From assembly GCA_014804285.1 (NCBI GenBank), contig JAAVAA010000048.1:10963-24032 (forward strand): DNA of 13,070 nucleotides, written 5' to 3'. The notes under the pieces were generated by a model. It was not told the DNA's origin, ran no database searches, and saw only the letters and a list, made by a program, of their open reading frames with translations. The position numbers and the translations under genes were made by a program. Of this stretch, positions 1 to 6,706 are shown piece after piece (position 1 is the stretch's first letter; the number at the start of each line of letters is the position of its first letter). Source of the DNA: Lachnospiraceae bacterium. Lineage in GTDB: Bacteria; Bacillota; Clostridia; Lachnospirales; Lachnospiraceae.

Positions 1-3000
1 CTCCCTTGGCACTCCCATCGCTGCCAGTTTCTCCCGCACATCATCATAAACATTGAAAACACCTGCTTTCGGCACGGAAAGGTCGCAGAAGATAAGCTGG
101 GTGGATTTCTCCTGCATGGTATTTTTCCATACTTCAAAAGCATTTTCCACACAGCGGTTTACCTTGCTCCCCTCCGCGTCCGGCAGCATGTCGTTTAAGA
201 GCCGCTGGTCCAGCGCACACTTCCTCCCGTCATTAGTGATCCGCAGCATGTTGTCCTTTGACGGGTCAACGCCTCCCCCTCGCACAGCTTCCGCCCGCTC
301 TGCAAACGCCTTTACCATCTCCTGCTGTTCCGGGCTTGGCTTAAGTACCTCGTTGACATATTCCGCCTCCGGCACCGGGAGATTTAACAGGTCAGCCGTC
401 TGGATATCCGCGCATTCCTTAAAGATAGCCATCAGCTCCGGCAGGTTATAAAACCGGGCGAAACGTGTCTTGGCCCGGTACCCTGTCCCTTCCGGGGAAA
501 GTTCTATGCCTGTGACCGTCTCCCCAAAGGCAGCCGCCCATGCGTCAAAATGCCCCAGCCCCAGCTTCTGTAAAAGATCGTACTGTAAGTAGCGCATATT
601 TGTGTATAATTCAACCATGCTGTTGGATATGGGGGTGCCAGTCGCAAAGGTAACGCCCCTGCCTCCGGTGATCTCGTCCATATACTGGCACTTTGCAAAC
701 ATATCGGAGCTTTTCTGTGCGTCCGTCTGGGCTATGCCTGCTACATTACGCATTTTCGTATATAAAAAAAGGTTTTTATAGTAATGACTTTCATCTACAA
801 AAAGCCGGTCTACGCCAAGTTCCTCAAAAGTCACCACATTGTCCTTCCGTTCCTGATTGTTTAATCTCTCCAGTTTTGCTTCCAGTGATTTTTTGGTCTT
901 TTCCATTTCCTTAATGGTATAACGCTCCCCCTCCGCCGCTTTTGCGTCCGATATGGCAAGGATGACATCATCTATCTGCCGCTCTACGATCGCGATCTGG
1001 CGTTCTATGGACAGTGCCACCTTCTCAAACTGGCTGTGGCCGATGATGATCCCGTCATAATCCCCTGTTGCGATACGGGAGCAGAACTTTTTCCGGTTTT
1101 CCGGTTCAAAATCTTTTTTCGTTGCCACCAGTATATTGGCCCCCGGATAAAGGCGCAGGAAATCGCTGCCCCACTGTACGGTCAAATGGTTCGGCACTAC
1201 ATAAAGGTTCTTTTGGGAAAGCCCCAGCCGCCTGCTCTCCATGCCCGCCGCCACCATCTCGAAAGTCTTCCCCGCACCCACACAGTGGGCAAGCAGGGTA
1301 TTCCCTCCGTATAAGATATGGGCTACCGCATTCTTCTGGTGCTGCATCATGGTGATCTCCGGATTCATGCCCACAAACTGGATATGGCTCCCGTCATACT
1401 CCCGCGGCCGGATGCAGTTGAACTGTTCATTATAGACCCGGCACAGCTCCTCCCTCCGGTCAAGGTCTTTAAAGACCCATTCCTTAAAGGCTTCCCGGAT
1501 CATCTCCTGCTTCTGCTGGACTACCATGGTCTCTGACTTATTAAGCACCCTTTTTTCTTTCCCGTCCTCTGTCCTGACCATATCATATATCTTTGTATCC
1601 CGCAGGTTCAGGGCATCCTCCAAAAGACGGTAGGCGTTTGCCCTGTCCGTACCGTAAGTGGAATCGACAAGGGAATTCCCATGGGAATCCAGCTTCTTTC
1701 CTGAGATATGCCACCGCCCGGTCTCTTTTGAATATTTTACATTAATGCTCTTTCCCAGATAATTTTCCGGTGTCTGGAATAATTCCCCCATAAACTGTGT
1801 GATATAGATATCTTCCACCCATGCCGCCCCCAGCCGAACCTCGATCTCCGAAGCGTCAAGGTCTTTCGGCTGGACTTTTTCAAGGCCTATTACATTCGGG
1901 GCATATTCCGGGTGGTTTTCCTCATAATGCTTTGCCACCCGCAGTTTCTCCCTGACATTGCCGGAAAGATATTCGTCCGCTGCCTCCCATTTTTCCGTCA
2001 CCGGGTTTTTAAAGATTACCCCGGTAAGTTCCTTTATAACCTCCTCTTCTGTTTTCCCACAAAGCGCCGCCATAAAGGGGATATCCACCCTTGCTTTTTC
2101 CCCGATGGATACTGCAAGGGCTTCGCTTGCAGTATCCACGCTGGTGACAGGCTCCGCTTTCCGTATGGTACGCTTGGTAAAGATATCTGCTTTCCGCTCT
2201 AAATTCCCATTTTCGTCAACCAGTTCCAGTGCCGCCAAAAGACAGTAACTGCTATCCTGTGAAAACGCCTTACGGTTGGCATTGCTGCTGATCAGGCCAT
2301 ATTTTTTCGTAAAACTGTCATACTGTTCATTTAACTTTTTCTGGAGGGCCTCCACTTCCTCATCACTACCGTCCTCCATCTGGCACCGGATCAGCTCCTG
2401 TGTGGTATCCCGGAGCTTTACCATGCCAAGGACACGCTCCGTGGTCTTAGCTGGCAGTTCCACCAGATTCATCCGTGAATTTTCCCGGTAATATACTTTC
2501 CCGTCCACATCTGCAAAGCTGAAATTCTTTACGGAAGGGTCTGCGGGTATGGAAGTCCCTGCCCCGTCCGGCAGAAGCTCCTCCGGCTCCCTGTCCGTGA
2601 TGTCCCCCTGTATATGGCGGACTGCTTCCTTTAGCTGCTCCGAAAGGGCTGTACCGCTTATGGGCTTTACCGTAAGCGCCTGCCTGCCAAACTGCGTGCT
2701 TTCCATGGCAAACTTCCCCAGCACCATCTCCGGGTGGGCGGCAAAGTAGCTGTTTACCGTATACCCGTCCTGTGTAGTGCCAAGGCTTACCCATTCCGGC
2801 TGTTCCAGAGCCGCCCTGTCCCTTTTCTGGAAAAATAAGATATCCGCTACCGTCTCCGTCCCTGCATTCCTTAAAAAAGCATTCTCAGGAAGCCTTATTG
2901 CCCCCAAAAGGTCTGCCCTGTTTGCGATATACTGGCGCACGGACGGATTCTGCTTATCCATGGTGCCGCTTGACGTGACCACTGCCACCACACCGCCCGG

Positions 3001-6000
3001 ACGCACAATGTCAAGGGACTTAGCTATAAAATAATCATGTATAAAAAAATTGAAACGGTCATATCTCCTGTCTGCCACCTTGTAAGCACCGAAGGGCACG
3101 TTCCCTACCACGCAATCGAAGAAACTGTCCGGATACTGTGCTGTTTCAAACCCCTGTATGGAGATACGGTTTTTCTGGTAGAGCTGCCCCGCAATTCTGC
3201 CGGAGATACTGTCAATCTCAACGCCATACATCTTTAGTGAATTCATTTCTTCCGGCACAAGCCCCATGAAATTTCCCGTACCGCAGGAAGGCTCCAATAC
3301 ATTCCCCTTTGTAAGCCCCATGTTCCCAAGGGCTTCATACATTGCCCTTATGACTACAGGCGGGGTATAGAACGCATTTAAGGTGGAAGCTCTTGCCTGC
3401 CGGTATTCCTCTTCCGTCAATGCCTGCTTTAACTCCATATATTCTGCCGCCCATGCCCCGTTCCCTTCCTCAAAAGCCGCAGAAATGCCGCCCCAGCCCA
3501 CATACCGGGATAAAATTTCCTGCTCTTCCGGTGTGGCTGTGCGGTTTTCTCCTTCCAGCTTTTTAAGAAGAGTGATTGCTTCCATGTTGGCACGGAATTT
3601 CTGCTTCGGTCCACCTGCTCCAAGGTCGTCATCGGTGATACGGAAATTGACCGGATTTAAGGATTGCGGCTGGACTGGAACTATAACCTGTACCGGAACA
3701 CTGCCTACTCCCATTTCCGGCAAACCCAATCCCTGTTCTTCTGTATATTCTGGTCTTCCCTGAAATTCCTGCTTATTTTCCTGCGGTAAAGAAATATCCT
3801 GAAACACTTCTTTGTCTTCCCTGTCATCTTTTTCCGGTATCTTATCTTTTTTGTTTTCTTCCTTTTTTTCCTCCCCCGGCAGTGCTTTTATCCCCTGCCC
3901 TTCGACTGCCTGCTTTCCCACCGGAACTGTTCCCATATCCATGAAATCAAATAAGGACAGCTGTACGCTGTCCCCGATCTGTATCTCATTTTTCCTCTCC
4001 GGAAATATCGTATAAGTGCCTTCCACATACCCCTGCAGATCTGCCAGTGTCTGCACTCTTTTTTCATAACCTTCAAAATCTGCCGGAAGTGCTGCCAGTG
4101 CCTGCCCCATATGTTTAAGAAGCGTTTCCTTTCCGTCCGAGTTCCCCAAAAGGCTGATGACATCATTCTTATGCTCATAAGGGTTAGGATTTCCTTCCCA
4201 TGGGCGCATAATATCTTCCGGCATACGGTGATAAAAATCAAGGACACGCCCCGCCATCTGCTCTTTCTCATACTCCGGCATACGGGAAAGGTCAGGCGTA
4301 CTTAAATATCTGTCACTCTCGATCAGATACTTTACCCGCTTTGCCACCGCCGGCCATTTCAGCAGGGTTTCCGCCTTCACGCTGTCATATTCCCCTCTTG
4401 TCAGGCACAGCCCCTTCCCGTCATACCATACGCTGGGTTCATCTGCACCGGGGACTGCGCCACCGCCGCTTCCGATCCCGTATTTTTTCCGCAGGAAATC
4501 TGTTTTTTCCTTATCTGTTTTATCTGATATAAAATAAGAATAGACATCAAGCCGCCAGTCAGAAAAACTGCCCCCTTTTATCAGGCAGGCATCAACCTCG
4601 TCCTGTGTGATAAATGCCGGGTGTTCCTCCCATGCAAATCCTTCCCTTGCCTGATAGGGGACAGCTTCTTTTGCAAACTTCTGAAACAGTTCCGCTACCC
4701 GGTCAGGACGGTGCAAGTGGCTCCTCATCAGTTTTTTATCTTCCCGGTATGCTTCCGCAAGCTCCGTAAGGCGCACGTTCAGCCCCTCCAGATATCCCGG
4801 CTGTGCAAGCAGCGCTTCCAGTTTTTCCACCGTATCGGGGAAACTGCCGCTGAAAGGCTCCATATCCGTAAAGACTGTCTCCGGGATGCCCTCCGCCATA
4901 TCCCTTTCCATGTAGGCAAGTACCCTCGCGTGTTCTGTAATGGCATTGGGACGGGCATTATCCAGTACCTCCTGCGGGGCATATTCCCCCTGTTTCAGGA
5001 GCTGGTGGATCCTCCCGCTTACCTCTTCCCATGACAGGAACGCTTTATAAAGCACCGCCCCATGCACGGAATCCCCGGCGGCTATCTGCATGCCAAGCTC
5101 ATCATGCCAGACGGAATATCTTATGCCCCCGGCTATGATCCCCCTGCCCCCGGTTCCGTACTCTTTGCGGACAAATTCCGTATATTCCTCCTTAGTCTGG
5201 TCGAGCATAAAATTATAAATGATACGCAGCATGCTCCCCTTCTGGTTGCCGCCTTTGCGGAGCACTTCGTCCACCACATCGGCAGGGATTGCAATCTCCC
5301 CGGCATAAAGAGCCTGCATACGCTCCTCAATCTTCCGGATCTGCTGCTCCACGGTAGGGAATCTTTTTGTGTCAGCATGCGCCCCGTCCTGTTTGTCGTC
5401 CGTATGCACAGAAAAAGCAGAGGATTCTATTTCCCCTGCTCCGTCTGCTCCCTGTTCAGTTTCCGCTCCGCTTAATTGTAAACCAATTCCTGTAAGACGC
5501 TCTCTTCCGCCATGGCTGTCAGGCTGTTCATGTGGGCTGCCCACGCCATCTGGTCTTTCCCCTTGTCCGGTGCCGGATATTTCTCCAGAAGCCCCTCCAT
5601 CAGGACTTCCATCCTCTCCGATGCCGCTTTCTCTGTCTCCGCCAGATGCCTGTCCAGTTTCCCCGACAGCATCATGCCCTGGTACAATCCCGCCCGGTTC
5701 TCCTTTAAGAATGTCTTCCGCAGCATCCCGTATTTCCCGATTGGTTCCTGCTCCTCCCCTATGGTCAGGTCCGGGATCAGGTAATCCCCCTCCCAGTGGT
5801 ATGTCAGTTCCATCTACGGTTCCTCCCTTCCCGCTTTCAGTTTCACGCTTTAAAGTGTTAAATTTATTATACTCCGTCCGTGTACGGTTTTCAAGAGCTT
5901 TTTGTTCTTCTTTCAGACAAATTTTCTTTACCGTCCGCCCGATCCCCATAAGGACAGGTTCCGTAAGGCTGCTTGCGGCATTCCCAAAAACAGAGAGCGC

Positions 6001-6663
6001 CGCAAGGGAATTAAAGTCGGTAATGCCCGCGAAATCCTCTTCCTCAAGGTATTCCATGGGGTCTAAGCCGCACCGGACGGACAGCGTATAAAAAATACTG
6101 TTTTTTAAAAGCTCCCTGAAGCTTACCCGGATGGCGTCCTCCCCAAGCCCTTCCAGATAAGTCCCCTCAGATGCATACTTAAGCCCCTGCATGGCATCCT
6201 CCAGGTTCTCCTGTGCAGTATGGGAAGCGATCTCCATAAGCGCAAGGTTCAGGTTCCCTGCCGCTTTCCCTGTAAGCCCGTATGTATCTGACAGGTAAGA
6301 AAGCACTTCCGCTTCGTGCCTCTCCTCCATCTTCCACAGGACGGGTGTCCAGCCGCCCGGAAGCAGGCGGGTATCGGAAACGTCAAACACATATTTAAGC
6401 TTCAGCTTTGCCCCGCTGTCGTCAAACAGGGCGATTCCTTTCGCGCCCCCCTTTACCCACCGCCCCACTTTTTCATTCCAGTCTTCCATCAATGCACAGG
6501 CGGATGCCCCCGGACGCTGGGCATGGATCAGCATCGTGTCCGAAAACGGGTAGCGGTACAGCTTTGCAGCCATATCAAGGTAGCCCATCCAGTCCCTTGG
6601 AGAACTGCTGTTCTTTTTTGCCTCATCATCGGCAAGATACTGGATCTCCTGTAGTTTTGCCAT
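1..6663 (-). CDS. Giant ICE protein: ArdC-like / N6-adenine methylase / SF2 (SNF2-like) helicase, 3' end outside window
   Basis: An unbroken frame of 2221 codons runs from ATG at 6663 off the window edge, so the C-terminus is missing. The start has a site reading AAAGGGGG 8 nt upstream and lies 43 nt after topB. Residues about 22-101 (pattern LIHAQRP, then WNEKVGRWVKGGAKGIAL, then YVFDVSDT) resemble the ArdC N-terminal ssDNA-binding domain. Residues about 270-430 form a Gly/Asp/Glu/Pro-rich linker. Residues 481-563 and 705-788 are two copies of one domain. The methylase part has RYVGWGG (1044-1050), FYTP (1098-1101), motif I EPSCGTGNF (1124-1132) and catalytic NVPF (1188-1191). The helicase has Walker A GAGKT (1796-1800), a coiled-coil insert (about 1880-1941), DESH (1957-1960) and TGTPISNS (from 2008); its second RecA lobe starts near 2185 and is cut off. 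Known: ICE and DarB-like phage proteins combine methylase and helicase. Inferred: protects or remodels element DNA during transfer, in the cytoplasm. A TnpV gene lies inside it in another frame. Confidence 0.95.
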   Translation of the reverse strand, partial: MAKLQEIQYLADDEAKKNSSSPRDWMGYLDMAAKLYRYPFSDTMLIHAQRPGASACALMEDWNEKVGRWVKGGAKGIALFDDSGAKLKLKYVFDVSDTRLLPGGWTPVLWKMEERHEAEVLSYLSDTYGLTGKAAGNLNLALMEIASHTAQENLEDAMQGLKYASEGTYLEGLGEDAIRVSFRELLKNSIFYTLSVRCGLDPMEYLEEEDFAGITDFNSLAALSVFGNAASSLTEPVLMGIGRTVKKICLKEEQKALENRTRTEYNKFNTLKRETESGKGGTVDGTDIPLGGGLPDPGPDHRGGAGTNREIRDAAEDILKGEPGGIVPGHDAVGETGQASGGDRESGIGEDGSPDGGASGEISGTGQGERPDGVGSPHEQPDSHGGRERLTGIGLQLSGAETEQGADGAGEIESSAFSVHTDDKQDGAHADTKRFPTVEQQIRKIEERMQALYAGEIAIPADVVDEVLRKGGNQKGSMLRIIYNFMLDQTKEEYTEFVRKEYGTGGRGIIAGGIRYSVWHDELGMQIAAGDSVHGAVLYKAFLSWEEVSGRIHQLLKQGEYAPQEVLDNARPNAITEHARVLAYMERDMAEGIPETVFTDMEPFSGSFPDTVEKLEALLAQPGYLEGLNVRLTELAEAYREDKKLMRSHLHRPDRVAELFQKFAKEAVPYQAREGFAWEEHPAFITQDEVDACLIKGGSFSDWRLDVYSYFISDKTDKEKTDFLRKKYGIGSGGGAVPGADEPSVWYDGKGLCLTRGEYDSVKAETLLKWPAVAKRVKYLIESDRYLSTPDLSRMPEYEKEQMAGRVLDFYHRMPEDIMRPWEGNPNPYEHKNDVISLLGNSDGKETLLKHMGQALAALPADFEGYEKRVQTLADLQGYVEGTYTIFPERKNEIQIGDSVQLSLFDFMDMGTVPVGKQAVEGQGIKALPGEEKKEENKKDKIPEKDDREDKEVFQDISLPQENKQEFQGRPEYTEEQGLGLPEMGVGSVPVQVIVPVQPQSLNPVNFRITDDDLGAGGPKQKFRANMEAITLLKKLEGENRTATPEEQEILSRYVGWGGISAAFEEGNGAWAAEYMELKQALTEEEYRQARASTLNAFYTPPVVIRAMYEALGNMGLTKGNVLEPSCGTGNFMGLVPEEMNSLKMYGVEIDSISGRIAGQLYQKNRISIQGFETAQYPDSFFDCVVGNVPFGAYKVADRRYDRFNFFIHDYFIAKSLDIVRPGGVVAVVTSSGTMDKQNPSVRQYIANRADLLGAIRLPENAFLRNAGTETVADILFFQKRDRAALEQPEWVSLGTTQDGYTVNSYFAAHPEMVLGKFAMESTQFGRQALTVKPISGTALSEQLKEAVRHIQGDITDREPEELLPDGAGTSIPADPSVKNFSFADVDGKVYYRENSRMNLVELPAKTTERVLGMVKLRDTTQELIRCQMEDGSDEEVEALQKKLNEQYDSFTKKYGLISSNANRKAFSQDSSYCLLAALELVDENGNLERKADIFTKRTIRKAEPVTSVDTASEALAVSIGEKARVDIPFMAALCGKTEEEVIKELTGVIFKNPVTEKWEAADEYLSGNVREKLRVAKHYEENHPEYAPNVIGLEKVQPKDLDASEIEVRLGAAWVEDIYITQFMGELFQTPENYLGKSINVKYSKETGRWHISGKKLDSHGNSLVDSTYGTDRANAYRLLEDALNLRDTKIYDMVRTEDGKEKRVLNKSETMVVQQKQEMIREAFKEWVFKDLDRREELCRVYNEQFNCIRPREYDGSHIQFVGMNPEITMMQHQKNAVAHILYGGNTLLAHCVGAGKTFEMVAAGMESRRLGLSQKNLYVVPNHLTVQWGSDFLRLYPGANILVATKKDFEPENRKKFCSRIATGDYDGIIIGHSQFEKVALSIERQIAIVERQIDDVILAISDAKAAEGERYTIKEMEKTKKSLEAKLERLNNQERKDNVVTFEELGVDRLFVDESHYYKNLFLYTKMRNVAGIAQTDAQKSSDMFAKCQYMDEITGGRGVTFATGTPISNSMVELYTNMRYLQYDLLQKLGLGHFDAWAAAFGETVTGIELSPEGTGYRAKTRFARFYNLPELMAIFKECADIQTADLLNLPVPEAEYVNEVLKPSPEQQEMVKAFAERAEAVRGGGVDPSKDNMLRITNDGRKCALDQRLLNDMLPDAEGSKVNRCVENAFEVWKNTMQEKSTQLIFCDLSVPKAGVFNVYDDVREKLAAMGVPRE
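5472..5813 (-). CDS. tnpV: TnpV-family transposon protein, nested out of frame inside the giant helicase gene
   Basis: A 113-residue protein with the TnpV family pattern: start MELTYHWEGDYLIPDL, then IGKYGMLRKTFLKE, GKLDRHLAE, a variable stretch, and the ending EESVLQELVYN. Its length fits the family, which I recall as about 110-120 residues, so it looks complete. It lies wholly inside the giant gene on the same strand, one base further 3' in phase (+1), opposite giant residues about 284-398. Two signals argue that it is translated: a strong ribosome site (AGGGAGG at 5828-5822, 8 nt from ATG) and a near-consensus promoter at 5894-5866. The biochemical role is not established. The name comes from Tn4451-type transposons, where, from memory, an excisionase-like role was proposed. 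The protein looks soluble, with no signal peptide or membrane segment. The family assignment is recognition by eye, not a search. Confidence 0.85.
   Translation of the reverse strand: MELTYHWEGDYLIPDLTIGEEQEPIGKYGMLRKTFLKENRAGLYQGMMLSGKLDRHLAETEKAASERMEVLMEGLLEKYPAPDKGKDQMAWAAHMNSLTAMAEESVLQELVYN
5822..5828 (-). promoter_or_regulatory. Ribosome binding site of the nested tnpV
   Basis: AGGGAGG on the minus strand sits 8 nt before the TnpV ATG at 5813. It lies inside the giant coding sequence, so it must act during, or independently of, translation of the longer frame. It fixes the TnpV start at the family's usual MELTY beginning. Confidence 0.7.
5866..5894 (-). promoter_or_regulatory. Sigma-A-like promoter for tnpV, inside the giant gene
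   Basis: Reading the minus strand, TTGAAA (5894-5889), a 17-nt spacer and TATAAT (5871-5866) match the sigma-A consensus at 5/6 and 6/6 positions with ideal spacing. Expected transcription start is near 5859, giving a leader of about 46 nt that carries the TnpV ribosome site. The -10 box is read as Glu-Tyr-Asn codons in the giant frame. It could be chance in a local AT-rich pocket, but its placement just ahead of a nested gene with its own ribosome site supports it. Confidence 0.6.
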
Positions 6664-6706
6664 GGAAAAATCCCCCTTTCTGTATTAAAATGTCATTGTA
6701 ATATCC

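Noticed and set aside
1188..1320. Possible frameshift in the giant gene where the reading is hard to follow from individual short frames
   Set aside because: Codon-by-codon reading shows the same frame continuous through Walker A and on to the window edge, so the gene is intact here.
2447..2794. Minus-strand frame of 115 codons inside the giant methylase region
   Set aside because: It lies opposite conserved methylase-linker codons in the giant frame and its own product has no recognisable pattern.
3888..4271. Second minus-strand frame of 127 codons inside the giant gene
   Set aside because: The product is Arg/Trp-rich, low in plausible domains, and matches no family. Unlike TnpV it has no recognised pattern to support it; it looks like a shadow of the giant frame.
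5212..5217. Another TATAAT on the minus strand inside the giant gene
   Set aside because: There is no acceptable -35 box 16-18 nt upstream and no nested gene with a ribosome site after it.
5369..6091. Plus-strand open frame of 240 codons
   Set aside because: It is antisense to the giant gene and TnpV. The Ser/Pro-rich product reflects the reverse complement of Gly/Asp/Glu-rich codons, no family is recognised, and both minus-strand frames explain the DNA.
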